A stretch of DNA of 64,000 bases from Roseiarcus sp963833955 (GTDB taxonomy: Bacteria > Pseudomonadota > Alphaproteobacteria > Rhizobiales > Beijerinckiaceae). Both the position numbers and the translations under genes were made by a program. The stretch spans positions 62,001-126,000 of the forward strand of contig CAWHZY010000012.1 in assembly GCA_963833955.1 (NCBI GenBank), written 5' to 3'. Every line of letters begins with the position of its first letter. Within the stretch, counting starts at the first letter, position 1. The notes under the pieces were generated by a model that worked only from the letters and a program-made list of their open reading frames with translations, was not told the DNA's origin and ran no database searches. Shown piece by piece: positions 53,240 through 63,491 of the stretch.

Positions 53240-56200
53240 TTACGCCGCCAATTCATGCACCCTCGCCTCCGGGCACACGGCTTTGGCGAGCTCGGCCAAG
53301 TGCTGATGGTGAGTGAAATAGATGACCTGGCCGACGCGCCCCATGTCGGCGAACAGGCGCAGCGCCTCCTCGGCGCGGAAATGGTCGAACGTCTCCATGA
53401 TGTCGTCGGCGACGAAGGGCGCCGGCGCCCGGGTCTTGGCGAGTTCGTGATAGCCGGCGACACGCAGGGCCAGATAAAGCTGGAACCGCGCCCCCTTGGA
53501 CAATTGCGCCGCCTCTTTCGACCCCCCGTCGGCGCCAAGCGCGATCAGCGTCTCCGATTGCCCATTCGGCGCGGCCGTCAACGCGCGATAGGCGCCCCTG
53601 CTGATGAGCCGGAACGCCTCCGACGCGCGCTCCATCATCGCGCCGCGGTGGCGGTCGCGAAAGAGCCGCAGCGCCTCCTCCGCCGCGGCGATGCCGGCGC
53701 GCAAGGTCAGATAGCGCCGCGCTCCGTCGTTGACCGCCTCGAGAATGGTGCGCCGCTTTTCCTCGAGCCGCGCGACCGCGTCGTCACCGCCCACCGCCTC
53801 CAGCCGCCTGACCGCCTCTCTGTGAGCGCTGTGCGTTTCGGCGTGCGTCTGGTCATCATGCGGCGCGCGCGCTTTCAGCGCCGCGAGCTCGCTCGTGAAC
53901 GCCGCCGCGTCTGCTCGCTCGAGGAGCGAGCGCGCCGCTTCGAGCGAGCCGGCGACGTTTGCGGCGATGATCGCAGCCTTCTCAAGTGCGATCTCCGCTT
54001 TGAGCGCATCGCGGCGCTTGCAATCCTCGAGTTTGACAGCGACTTCGGCCAGCGTCCCGACGGCGAAGAACGCGGTCATGGCGGAAGCTCGGCGCGTATT
54101 GATTTCGAGCTCTTCCAGGATCGGCTTGAGGTGCCCGAGCGCCGCCTTGACAGCGTCGGCCCTCTCCGCCCTGCGGCGGGCGTTCTCGCCCGCGCGCGCG
54201 ACGCGCTCCTCGATCGCGTCCACGCACTGGCGGAGATCGTTGGGAACGTCCTTGAGATCAAGCGCCGCCGCGACGGCCGCGACCTCGTCGGCAAACAAGA
54301 GCTTGTCGCGCTCCATCTTGGCGATGCGGTCTTCGAGCTCGGCACACACGCTCAGCGTCGCGCGCAATTCGTCCAGCGCCTTCAGCGATTGCTTGACCGC
54401 TCCAAGCGCGGGCTCGCCCTCGGCCTCGCCAAGCCAAGTTCCGGCGCACGCCTCCCGCCAGGCTCGAAGCCAATTGGCGTCTGCTTCCTTCGCAATTTTA
54501 AGCTTCGCCTCAGCGTGAACAGCTTCGGCGCGGCGCTCCTCCACCTTCTGCCGCAACGCGACAAATTGCGCCTCGGCGCCCAACGCCGTTTCCCCCGCTT
54601 CGATCAGCGCCTCGAGGTCGCTCATCTGGTCATGCACAACGTCCGTGGCGCGCAAAGCCGCGCTCAGGCGTCCGCGGGTGCGCTCCCCCTCGTCCCTCGC
54701 GCCGCGCTCAGCATCCTCCGAGCACCGCACCGCGTCGATAAGCGTCAGCGCCTCGTTGCGCTTGGCCCGCCACGCGTCGATGAAGGCAAGCGCATCCCGC
54801 CCTTGCGGCGGCGCGACAGGCGTAATCGTCGCGATCTCGAGATCGAGCGCGGCGATCGACTTGCCCGCCGCTTCAAGGTCGGCTTCGGCGTGCTCCCGCT
54901 CCGCTTCAACGCCGGCTAGCTTGATCGCGCGCTCGCGCAAGCTCGCGAGTTCCCGCGCGCCGGCCACTCTCGCCGCGCCCGCCGCGTCGTCGCGCCGCAT
55001 CGCCGCCTCGAACACACCGGCGCTCGTCCGGTCGAGGGCCGCGCGATGCGGTGACCCACGCGGCCTCGCGTGCAGAACGGATTTCCGCCGCGGCCTCGTC
55101 GGCCAGCAGATCCGCGCCGCGCGAGGCGGCCGCGGCTTCGACCCGCAGCCGTTCGCGCCTCGCGGGTCTTGGCCGCCAATAGATCTGAAGCCTGCTGGCG
55201 AAGCGCCTCGGACCTCGCAACGCGACGGCGCAACTCTGCTATTTTCGCTTCATCAGGAACGAGGGCCTGAGCCAGCGCTTCCGCGTTGCCGCGCCATGGC
55301 GCGAGCATCGCGAAGGCCTGTTTGAGTTTCCGCGTCGTTGTCTCCATCTCGTCGCGCGCGGCGCGCAGCCGGGCGGCGGAATCGTCGCGCCGCGCCTCGA
55401 TGAGACGCGCCTTCAATGACGCCATCCCGGCGACCCGGCGGTCGTCAGCGCGCTGCGGCAGCTCCTGCAACGCGCAGCTAAGCGCGCGTCGCGCCGCCTC
55501 CGCCGCTTCGCCCGCCGCCTCAAGCTTCGACAGCACGCCGGAGCGCGCGGCGATCAGTTCGTCGAGCGCGCCCTCGACCAGCGCCGAAAGAAGGAGCTTG
55601 CGCGGGTCGGCCTCACCCTGGCGACCGAGGCGGCATAGCATGTCCGCGACCGCGTCGCGCTTGGCGGCCAGTTCGCCCTGGCGCAAGGGAATATCCGCGG
55701 CGCTGTCGTAACGACTGCGCAGCTCGCGCCACGCCTCAACCCGACTCGAAATTCTGAGCGCCGCCGCGTCCAGATCTGTCCGCTCCAGCTCGTCCTCAAG
55801 CGTGCGGATCGCGCGCTCCGCATCGTCCTTCTGCACCGACAGCCTGATCGCCTCAGCCTGCAGGCGCTGAACCTCGTCGCGCCATCCTTCCGGCGGCGTC
55901 GGCAAGCCTTCGAGCAGCGCGCATTGGCTCTCCGCCTCACGCAGCGTCGCGAGATGAGGCAGGGCGCCGAGCTGGCGTTGGATCTCGTCCTCGCGCGCGC
56001 GCCGCTCGCTCAACCTCTTGGCGGCGGCGCCGTGAGCATCCCGCGCTGCGTCGCGCTGGCGGACGAGCTCGGCATAGGCGGGAGCGAGCGTGTCGGCCTC
56101 GTCGCGCTCATGTTTCAGCGCCTCGAGTTCGCGCTTCAGTTCGGCGAGCTCGGTCGTCGAGGCGCGGGGCCGGTAGAACTCGTCCGCCTTCTTGCGCAGC

Positions 56201-56724
56201 GATTCGAGCCTGTCGCTGATGTCCGCAACGCCAGCGCTCGCGGAGAACAGCAATTGCCCGAGGTCGCCGCGGCTCGCGAGGATCGCCTCCCCACCCTTTT
56301 CCAGGCTCTCGTCGTCGAGCGAGAACATCATATGGAACGCTTCGCGATCGGCGCCGGCCAGCTCCGCCGTCAGCATGTTCTCGTCGAGCGGCCGGTCGTT
56401 GGCGTCGACGAGGCTGTTCTTGTCCCGCTTGAGGCGCGCGACTTCATAAGTACGCCCGCCAATCTCGAGCCGCGCGCCGATCCGCATCGCGTTGTAGGCA
56501 TGCCAGTTCGGGACGCCGGTGCGTCCCCGTCCGACGCCATAGGCCGAGTGCTTCTCAATGCCGAACAGAAGATCGAGAATCGCCGCCGCGGCAGTCGACT
56601 TGCCGGCTTCGTTGAGGCCGTAGACGATATGGAAGTCCGATCCGCCAACCGACGCTGGCCCGAAGTCGAACCGACGGTCACTGAACTTGCCATAGCGCGT
56701 GAGATCGAGGCGCGCGATCCTCAC
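53240..56724 (-). CDS. YhaN-type AAA/SMC-like ATPase, frameshifted twice
   Basis: Large ATPase (about 1160 aa repaired) of the Rad50/SbcC-like YhaN family. The N-terminal Walker A half is 'FHIVYGLNEAGKSTAAAAIL' after MRIARLDLTRYGKFSDRRFD. Long alternating Glu/Arg/Ala coiled coils fill about residues 170-1000. The C-terminal ATPase half has the signature-like 'LSKGARFQLYLALRVAGYHE' and Walker B 'APFVADDIMETFDHFRAEEA'. One-base shifts near 55160 and 55030 lie in the coiled coil. The GTG start overlaps the nuclease gene's stop by 4 bp, so ATPase and nuclease are co-translated, as in other YhaO-YhaN or SbcD-SbcC pairs. A role in DNA end processing or repair is inferred from the family. Confidence 0.87.
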
Positions 56725-57995
56725 GCGGCAATGTCTTTGTCGCCGGCGCGCAAATGCGCGAGCACGTCCTCGGCGCCTTCGCGCGCCACGGCGCGCAGCA
56801 TATTGGCGAATTCCCCAGGGTCGCGCCCCAGCAACCCGTCACGCGAGCCGTGCGGCAGGTTGCGGCTCAATTCCTCGGCCATTTCGCGCAGCGCATCCTG
56901 AAACGCCTTTGACTGCGCGACCTCGGTCTCCATCAGCGCGCGCAGCTCGGCGACGGGATCGCTCGGCGACGCGCTCTCATTAGCTCGCGGCGCTGCGCAG
57001 TCGAGCTCGATCTTGTCGATCCAGGTCTTGCCGATCGCGGCGCCATATGCGCGCGATTCTTCCGCCAGCATGTCGGCGTCCGAGCGCAGACGCCAGGCGA
57101 GCGGCGTCGCCCCGGTGAGCCTGAGCCGCGCCACCAGATGCTCGCTCGAGGCCGCGGCGCGCCCGGCGAGAAGCCTCTCGTCGATTCGCTTGAGCACATC
57201 CCTCCAATCGTCGGCGCTGGCAAGATCGACATGAAGGCGCTCAAACTGCGCAACGCTCGTCGATCGCTCTTCGACTTTGATCTTGCGGTCATCGCCGATT
57301 GTGACCAGCGTCGCTGACTTCGGGCCCGCCTCGTTGATGTCGCGCCCCTGGGGATTTCCCGGCATCACGATCGCCGCCCTGCCCCGCTCCTCGAACCGCT
57401 GATGAACGTGGCCCAGCGCCCAGTAGTCGAAGCCTGCGCCATGGAGATCCGCGAGCCGGCAGGGCGCGTAGAGGCTGTGAGCGGGCGAGCCGTCGACGCT
57501 CGTGTGCAGCATGCCGATATTGACGCTTCCGGAAACCGGCGGGTGGAACTTCGGCAACAGGCTTTCGGGCGCGTGCTTGTTGGCGAAACTCACGCCATGA
57601 ACCGACGCCTCGAGCCCGCCGCGGGCGAGCGAAACGGCTTCCGCGCGCCCGGCAAAGACCTTGACCGACTCGGGCAGGGTCAGCTCCCGGGTAATGCGGG
57701 ACTCAGCGTCGTGATTGCCGCGGATGATGAAGGTCCTGACGCCCGCCTCATGGAGCCGACGCAGCTGATCGACAAGAAAGCGCGCCGTCTTCATCGACGT
57801 TTGTTCGCCGTCGTAAAGGTCGCCCGCGATCAAGAGCGCATCGACCTGTTCCGAAAGGCACAGATCGATGACTGCGACAAAGGCTTTTCGCGTCGCCCCG
57901 CCGATCAACTCCGCGAGCTCCGGATCCCGTAGCGCGAGCGTCGCCAGCGGCGAATCAAGGTGGATGTCGGCGGTGTGAACGAATTGGAAGGCCAT
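56721..57995 (-). CDS. YhaO/SbcD-type metallophosphoesterase (DNA exonuclease)
   Basis: Two-metal nuclease subunit of about 424 aa. Calcineurin-like motifs in order: 'FVHTADIHLDSPLATLALRD' (D-x-H), 'ALLIAGDLYDGEQ' (G-D), 'TFIIRGNHDAESRITREL' (G-N-H-D), 'NIGMLHTSVDG' and 'YWALGHVHQRFE' (G-H-x-H). A C-terminal capping region follows. Length and neighbour (large coiled-coil ATPase immediately after) place it with YhaO. The start at 57995 (MAFQFVHTADIH) is family-typical; an upstream open extension is ignored. Confidence 0.92.
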   Translation of the reverse strand: MAFQFVHTADIHLDSPLATLALRDPELAELIGGATRKAFVAVIDLCLSEQVDALLIAGDLYDGEQTSMKTARFLVDQLRRLHEAGVRTFIIRGNHDAESRITRELTLPESVKVFAGRAEAVSLARGGLEASVHGVSFANKHAPESLLPKFHPPVSGSVNIGMLHTSVDGSPAHSLYAPCRLADLHGAGFDYWALGHVHQRFEERGRAAIVMPGNPQGRDINEAGPKSATLVTIGDDRKIKVEERSTSVAQFERLHVDLASADDWRDVLKRIDERLLAGRAAASSEHLVARLRLTGATPLAWRLRSDADMLAEESRAYGAAIGKTWIDKIELDCAAPRANESASPSDPVAELRALMETEVAQSKAFQDALREMAEELSRNLPHGSRDGLLGRDPGEFANMLRAVAREGAEDVLAHLRAGDKDIAA

Positions 57996-58076
57996 AGCCT
58001 TATCGGAGCTAAACTCCGAAAAGGGCAAAGTCACGCGTACCGTCTCGATGGCAGTGGATAAGGCGCCCTTGTCGCT

Positions 58077-59462
58077 GTGGGCGCGTTCGGGCATAGACGC
58101 GCGACTGAGCAGGCAGGCGGCAGCCTGCGTTATTGGAGCAGGATTGGCTTGTCAGACAGCCAGCGGAGCGGCGTGGCGCGCGACCGGATCGAAAACGAAA
58201 AGCTGGTTCGCCTCAGTCGATCGCTGCATGCAGCCTGGCGCGACGCCGTCCGCACGCCGTGGCGGAATTTGCGGCGCCGGCTGCGCGATGCGTTGCCAGT
58301 GTCCAGCGAGGGAGTTCCAGTCGCTCTCGACGAAGCGACAGATCTGACATTCGTCCCCTATGAGGGAGGCTTGCCGCCCCCGCTTTCGCGATGCGAGGTC
58401 ATCGCGCCTTCCCAATACCGGACCCGACTGCATCCGCTCAGCGTCAATTCGACGAACGAGGAGCGCGTCCATTACATCGATCACGCCGTTCGTGCGCCGG
58501 CGATGACGCTCGAGCATCTCGTCAATCAATACTGGTTCCCGGCCTTCGGCCTCTTGATTTCGCCGGAGGGTCGCGTCTGGCGCCATTCGTTCCTCGGCCC
58601 CTTTCGGGAGGGGTACTTGTCGTCGATCAAGGCGATCGTCAGGCGGCCGCAAGCGGACGGAACGCTCGAGCGGCGGCTCCATCTCGAGCGACTCTCGCGC
58701 GCGCCTCGTATCGCCGGCGAGCATTTGCTGATCGCCGGGTCCGACAAGCACAATTACGGCCACTATCTGCACGATATTGTGCCGCTGATCGACCTCGGCG
58801 CCAGAATGGGCGCGCCAATGCTGACCTGGACGTTGCGACCTTGGCAGCGGGCGCTGATCGCTCGGCTCGAAGTCCCGCCGGGTCTCATCCGCGAGATCAG
58901 GCCTAGGCCGGTCTTTCTCGAACATGCGATCACCTCGAACCGGTTCACGGGCCTGAACAGCCAGAACGCGCATCCCCAAAGCCGCGAAGCGTTCGCGCGC
59001 ATCCTTGCCAACGTGCGAAAGCGTGCGCCGGCGATGGACACGCCGCCCCGCGTGCTCATCTGCCGCAGCCCGTCCAATAGCCGAAACGTGACCAATCGGG
59101 CGGCGATGATCGAGTCGCTCAAAGCCCTCGGCTTTGTTGCGATCCAGCCGGACAAGCTCACGTTCGACGAGCAGGCGCTTCTCTTCGCTCAGGCGAGGAT
59201 CATCGTGTGCGAGTTCGGCGCCGCGTTGTCGAACGCGTACTTCTGCCCGCCGGATACCAAGATCGTCGAGATCATCGCCGAGGGCCAGCACGACCCGTGG
59301 TCCTCGCATTTCTGCGCCATGCTCGGGCTTGAGCACGTCGTCCTCTTCCAGCGCCAGTCCGCCGAGGTGCTGGCGAGCATGCCTCGGCATGTGAAGGATT
59401 CGACCTTCGCCTACGCGGTCGACATTCCGAAGCTGCTCGAGACGGTGAAGGCTTTGGTCTGA
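58077..59462 (+). CDS. Glycosyltransferase family 61 (DUF563) protein
   Basis: Putative sugar transferase, up to 461 aa. The GT61 signatures are 'GSDKHNYGHYLHDIVPLIDL' and, near the C terminus, 'IIVCEFGAALSNAYFCPPDT' followed by 'KIVEIIAEG'. 'PPRVLICRSPSNSRNVTNRA' is also typical (R-x-x-x-R-x-x-x-N). The start is uncertain: 58077 is a GTG at the open-frame limit; the TTG at 58149 or GTG at 58173 would give a better-sized N terminus. No membrane segment is visible. Acceptor and sugar donor unknown; it may modify surface polysaccharide. Confidence 0.85.
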   Translation: MGAFGHRRATEQAGGSLRYWSRIGLSDSQRSGVARDRIENEKLVRLSRSLHAAWRDAVRTPWRNLRRRLRDALPVSSEGVPVALDEATDLTFVPYEGGLPPPLSRCEVIAPSQYRTRLHPLSVNSTNEERVHYIDHAVRAPAMTLEHLVNQYWFPAFGLLISPEGRVWRHSFLGPFREGYLSSIKAIVRRPQADGTLERRLHLERLSRAPRIAGEHLLIAGSDKHNYGHYLHDIVPLIDLGARMGAPMLTWTLRPWQRALIARLEVPPGLIREIRPRPVFLEHAITSNRFTGLNSQNAHPQSREAFARILANVRKRAPAMDTPPRVLICRSPSNSRNVTNRAAMIESLKALGFVAIQPDKLTFDEQALLFAQARIIVCEFGAALSNAYFCPPDTKIVEIIAEGQHDPWSSHFCAMLGLEHVVLFQRQSAEVLASMPRHVKDSTFAYAVDIPKLLETVKALV

Positions 59463-59574
59463 GTTTACGGGGCCGGATAGAACGTGGGTTCGACGACGGG
59501 CGCGGACCAGGCGCTTCGGAACGAAGGCCGCGTCTCGCGCATTGATCGCGGAACTGCGGCAGGGTGGCTCGGCT

Positions 59575-60300
59575 ATGCAGGTCAAATATCGGTCGTTCAC
59601 GCCGGGGCTCAATCCACGGCGCACCAAGCTCGAAGTCCCAGGCTGGGGTGGGGAACGCCAGCCCCGAAAAGACGGGTCGATGGAGCAGGCTTGGCACTGC
59701 CTCCCGTTTTCGGAAGGGGCTCGCTACGGCATCGAACTGGTCTACCCTTATCTAAACGAACTGCGTGTGAGCAGGAGCGGCGCGAAGCTTTCGCTCGACG
59801 GCGATTTCGGGCCGCCGCCCGAGGGGCATGGCGGCGAATGGCCGCCGTTCCGACCATTCGGCGATCTTTACTACACCTACCAGGTCTCGCTCGATCTCAA
59901 GGTCGAAGAAGGATGGGCGATTCGCACTGAACCGCACCCGCGCTTCTACACTGACCCAACGGATACCACCCCCGTCGCCGTCCCGGCGCTGATCCGTCGA
60001 TGGTGGCCGATGATCTTTTTCCTGGTGTTCAAATCGCCGCCCGAAGGCAAGACCCATATTTTCCGGCCGGGCGAACCGTTCGCGCAGATCCTCATCGTGC
60101 CCGAAGAGGCGACGTTCGACCTCGTCGCGATGTCGGACGAGGAGGCCGCTGAGCGCGAACTGCAGTCGCGTCGGATCTATCAGAGCCGCTCCACCCTATC
60201 CGGCGAGACACAATGGAGGTCGGCGACTAATACGGTTTTCGACGGCACATATCGGCATATTCTCGGCGCCGCGAGCGAGAAGGCGAAGCGGCAGCGCTAA
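59575..60300 (+). CDS. Conserved hypothetical protein
   Basis: 241 aa (MQVKYRSFTPGLNPRRTKLE...). Recognisable blocks include 'QAWHCLPFSEGARYGIELVY', 'YTYQVSLDLKVEEGWAIRTE' and 'VPALIRRWWPMIFFLVFKSP' followed by 'GKTHIFRPGEPFAQILIVPE', a pattern I associate with a domain of unknown function in polysaccharide and methylotroph gene sets but cannot name with confidence. Soluble, Trp/Tyr-rich, mostly beta. The ATG at 59575 has AGGGTGG upstream; an in-frame TTG at 59542 is the alternative. It follows the GT61 gene by 112 bp on the same strand and may share its promoter. Confidence 0.7.
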   Translation: MQVKYRSFTPGLNPRRTKLEVPGWGGERQPRKDGSMEQAWHCLPFSEGARYGIELVYPYLNELRVSRSGAKLSLDGDFGPPPEGHGGEWPPFRPFGDLYYTYQVSLDLKVEEGWAIRTEPHPRFYTDPTDTTPVAVPALIRRWWPMIFFLVFKSPPEGKTHIFRPGEPFAQILIVPEEATFDLVAMSDEEAAERELQSRRIYQSRSTLSGETQWRSATNTVFDGTYRHILGAASEKAKRQR

Positions 60301-60378
60301 TGAAATTTCCTCGGACCGTCGCTGCGCTCGAAGGCCGGCGCGAGCAAGTTCGCTCGCGCGCCTAGCTCATAAAAGACT

Positions 60379-60400
60379 CGATGATCGGAACCGATCATCG
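60379..60400. repeat. Perfect hairpin CGATGATCGG-aa-CCGATCATCG
   Basis: Ten-bp perfect stem about 80 bp after the hypothetical gene stop at 60300. Likely transcription-end or dispersed repeat; no T-tract. Confidence 0.55.
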
Positions 60401-60444
60401 CCTTATGGCCGAAGCGCGAATGCGCGCCCCCGCCGTTGCGCGGG

Positions 60445-60470
60445 TTTGAGCGCGATGAGTTGCGCTCAAA
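60445..60470. terminator. Hairpin TTTGAGCGC-n8-GCGCTCAAA between convergent genes
   Basis: Nine-bp perfect stem with A/T ends, located between the stops of the plus-strand hypothetical gene and the minus-strand His-rich gene. The A/T base pairs at its foot allow it to act as a weak bidirectional terminator. Confidence 0.45.
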
Positions 60471-60492
60471 TAGAATGGGTATAAAGCACCCT

Positions 60493-60816
60493 TCAGTAGT
60501 AATGGTGGTAGTAGTAGTGGTGATGGTGGTAGTGGTGATGATGATGGTGATGATAGTAGTGATGGTGATGGTGGTGATGATGGTAATATTGAGCCATTAC
60601 CATCGGCTTCTCTTCACTTGCTACCGTTGCCGTCCGCTCGTCCTCAGCGCGCAAAACCTTCTCCGCATTGGGGATGGGATCCAGCAACTCAGCAAATGAC
60701 AGGGCCGGCCGCAAGACGTTGACTTCATCGACAGCTGGTGCAGCAGATGCCTGAGAGCCGCCGAGGAGAGCGAGCGCCGAGGCGCCGCCCAAGAGGCCCA
60801 TGATGGTCTTGTCCAA
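60493..60816 (-). CDS. Secreted His/Tyr-rich small protein
   Basis: 107 aa from a TTG at 60816 (AAGGAC ribosome-binding site) or 102 aa from the ATG at 60801. N-terminal signal peptide 'MGLLGGASALALLGGSQASA' ends at an A-x-A site. A short middle part (about 50 residues) with 'LSFAELLDPIPNAEKVLRAE' is followed by a tail of 31 residues made only of His (21) and Tyr (10). The DNA there is a mixed GTG/ATG/GTA trinucleotide tract (60496-60588), but the composition of His and Tyr codons is even, as expected for a selected protein. Binding of Ni, Cu or Zn in the periplasm is a reasonable guess; function unknown. Confidence 0.7.
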   Translation of the reverse strand: MDKTIMGLLGGASALALLGGSQASAAPAVDEVNVLRPALSFAELLDPIPNAEKVLRAEDERTATVASEEKPMVMAQYYHHHHHHHHYYHHHHHHHYHHHHYYYHHYY

Positions 60817-60998
60817 AACGTGTCCTTCCCTACTGGAGATACAGCTGACACCTAACGAACACGAGGCGAAAAAAGTTCCAATTCGAAGCGCAACAAGTCG
60901 CGACTGCCTTATTCGCGCTGCGCCGTTCCCGTTTGGCCCGAGTCGATCCGATTGCCTCAGCGGCAAGCCTTCCAGGAGCGTCGGCCGAACCCGGATAT

Positions 60999-63317
60999 CT
61001 ACTCACGCGCTACTCGGGCCGACACCGTTGGCGGCGCCACCTTTTCGTCGGCGAAACGCTGGCGGTAGACGCCAAGGTTCTCGCTCACCCGTTCGACATA
61101 GTCGCGCGTCTCGTCGAACGGAATGCGCTCGATCCAGTCAACGAGATCGACCGCTCCGTCACGCGGGTCGCCATGCGCCGCGATCCATTGCGCGACCCGG
61201 CCTGGACCGGCGTTGTATGCGGCGAAGGCGAGTTCGCGTGAGCCGCGTTGGTCGTCGATCAATTGGCCTAAGAGCGCCGCGCCGAGCTGGGTGTTGAACG
61301 CAGGATCGACGATCAATCGCGCGTAATCGAAGTCGACGCCGGCGCGTCGTGCAGTCACGGCCGCGGTCGAGGGCAACATCTGCATGAGCCCCTTCGCGCC
61401 AGCCCCTGAATTCGCATGCCAGATGAATTCGCTTTCCTGCCGCGCGACGGCGTAGACGGTGGGCAGGTCGGCGGAGCGAGGCAGCGGAAGGAAGGCTGGC
61501 ATGCCCGCGGCCGGAAACGCCATTGCGTCGAGCGGATGGCCCCGTATGACGGCGATCTTCGCGAATTGAACCTGAGTCGCTGTGTCGCCGCGCTGCTTCA
61601 CCACCTCGGCCATGGCGGCGAGCTGCGCCTCATCGCCCCATTGCCGAGCGGCGTCGAAAGCGAGCGCCGCCGCGACGTCGTCGAGCCGATCGGCGTAGAG
61701 CGCCTCGACGACGCGGACTGCCTCATCGCGGCGATCGCCCTCAGCCGCTGCCGCTGGGGCGCGGAAAACAAGACGCGTTTCGCCAAGACGTTGCGCGGCG
61801 AGCTGGCCGTAATAGGCGATCGGCACGCTCGCCGCTCGCGCGTAGAAACCCTTCGCTCCTTCGGAATCGCCCATAGCCTCGGCGGCTCGCCCCTGCCAAT
61901 AGGCGGCGCGCGCGACCGATAGCGGGTTCTCGGCGGCTTGGGTCGCGAGCGCAAAGCGTTTCGCTGCCGAAGGCGCGTCGTTAAGAAAGCGCAACGCGAT
62001 CCAGCCGGAGTGGAAGGCGGCGTCAACCTGAGCCTCGGACGAGTCGGGCCGGACCGTCTGGTCGCAGACTTCAAACGCAAGCCGCGGCTCGTCGAGGTCG
62101 AGCAGCGCGCGGGCGACCATCTTCCGCTCGCCCCACCATCGATCCGGATTGACGAGCGCCGCGGGATCGTGTGGCGCGAGGCTCAGCAGGACCGCCGCCT
62201 CGTAGAGCCGCCCGGCGCGGCGAGCGTACTGGATTCTCGAAAACAGGAGACCGGGATCATTCCGCAAAGCCGGAGGAACCGCCTTCACCAACGCCGCGCT
62301 CATCGGCGCGTGAGCCGCCGCGATGCGCGCCTGAGCAAGGGCCGAGACGTCAGGACCAGCGAGGGCCGCCGCACGAGCGCCGGCGCCAAGGTAACTTGTG
62401 TAGAGCAGGCGGTCGGCCCGATAAGCGTCGTCCGCCTTCGTGAGTGAAGAGCCGAATTCCCGTAAGATAAGGCTCTCGGACAGTGCGTCGCCATCGCGCC
62501 ACAAAGCGCGGATGATTTGCGCCGCCTCCTCGGAGCGGCCCATCGCTTGCGCCGCGCGGGCCGCAGCGATCTTGCCTGCGCTCGACACCGGCGGATCGCT
62601 GAAGAATGCGGCGACCTGCTCTGGCGCTTGCGGATGCGCCGCCAGTTCGGCCTCCTGCCGCTCACGAATCCACGCGCGGCTCGGCCAATTCGGATGCGCC
62701 TTGAGGAAGGCGGCGAGCGGGTCGAAGGACGGATGTGGGTCGGCGCGCAACGCCGTCCATTCGAGCGCCGAACGCTCGTCTGCGTCAGTGGCCGCCGATG
62801 CAAGCGCCATCAGGCCCGCGGCGTCGCCCTTCCGGTAGAGGATCACAGCCTCAGGACTCCGCGGCGGCGGCAAAGCGGGGTCAGCCGCCGGCGCCGGCGT
62901 CGCAGGAGGCGCGGCGGGCGTTTCCAGAGAGGCGGTCTCCGCGGACGGCATGACCGCCGGCGGCGCGCCAAGCGCGGGCGCCGCGCCATCGAGGCTGGCA
63001 TAGGCGAATTGGACCTTGGCCTCCTTGTCGCTCCGGGCGACCTCGCCCGGGGGCGCGGGGACGCGGTCTGAGGAAGCGAGATCGCGCCCCGCCGCCTCGG
63101 GGCTGGTAGTGGGCGCGGAGCCGGAATCCAGGGGCGGTGTGGCGGGTAGGGATTTGGGGGCGCTGGTCCTACTTGCAGCCTCGGTCGGCGCGCCGACCAG
63201 GCGCGAAACGGCCGCGCGATCGAGCGCCGCGACATCCGGCGGCGGAATATGCCCATGGGGCATCCACGTAACCGCGCTAGCGGCGCCCGCAACCGCCAGA
63301 AGCGGGGCGAATCGCAA
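60999..63317 (-). CDS. slt: Soluble lytic murein transglycosylase (Slt70-like)
   Basis: Periplasmic enzyme cleaving peptidoglycan glycan strands to 1,6-anhydro products. The 772-aa protein has an N-terminal hydrophobic segment (MRFAPLLAVAGAASAVTWMP), a Pro/Ala-rich stretch to about residue 150, a superhelical U-domain of many short helices, and a C-terminal GEWL domain: 'VARQESEFIWHANSGAGAKG' (catalytic Glu), 'LMQMLPSTAAVTAR' and 'AFAAYNAGPGRVAQWIAAHG'. Longer than E. coli Slt70 because of the low-complexity N terminus, common in this order. It is divergent from dapA (174 bp gap). Confidence 0.93.
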   Translation of the reverse strand: MRFAPLLAVAGAASAVTWMPHGHIPPPDVAALDRAAVSRLVGAPTEAASRTSAPKSLPATPPLDSGSAPTTSPEAAGRDLASSDRVPAPPGEVARSDKEAKVQFAYASLDGAAPALGAPPAVMPSAETASLETPAAPPATPAPAADPALPPPRSPEAVILYRKGDAAGLMALASAATDADERSALEWTALRADPHPSFDPLAAFLKAHPNWPSRAWIRERQEAELAAHPQAPEQVAAFFSDPPVSSAGKIAAARAAQAMGRSEEAAQIIRALWRDGDALSESLILREFGSSLTKADDAYRADRLLYTSYLGAGARAAALAGPDVSALAQARIAAAHAPMSAALVKAVPPALRNDPGLLFSRIQYARRAGRLYEAAVLLSLAPHDPAALVNPDRWWGERKMVARALLDLDEPRLAFEVCDQTVRPDSSEAQVDAAFHSGWIALRFLNDAPSAAKRFALATQAAENPLSVARAAYWQGRAAEAMGDSEGAKGFYARAASVPIAYYGQLAAQRLGETRLVFRAPAAAAEGDRRDEAVRVVEALYADRLDDVAAALAFDAARQWGDEAQLAAMAEVVKQRGDTATQVQFAKIAVIRGHPLDAMAFPAAGMPAFLPLPRSADLPTVYAVARQESEFIWHANSGAGAKGLMQMLPSTAAVTARRAGVDFDYARLIVDPAFNTQLGAALLGQLIDDQRGSRELAFAAYNAGPGRVAQWIAAHGDPRDGAVDLVDWIERIPFDETRDYVERVSENLGVYRQRFADEKVAPPTVSARVARE

Positions 63318-63491
63318 GATTTCTCATGCGTTCAGTCCTCCCGAGGGAGGATGGCCCGATCTTGGTGACCAACATGTAAACCACTGCGCTCGTCGCTGAA
63401 CCCCTTTCGCCAGCAGCGCGCCGGGGCTATGTGTCCGCCGGCGCGCAGACCACGGAGATTGAGCGGGCGCGAGACGAGCCGAGCGGGAGCC

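Noticed and set aside
60496..60588. Tandem GTG/GTA/ATG repeat as a CRISPR or regulatory microsatellite
   Set aside because: No spacers or repeat units of CRISPR type. The tract is coding for the His/Tyr tail of a protein with a signal peptide.
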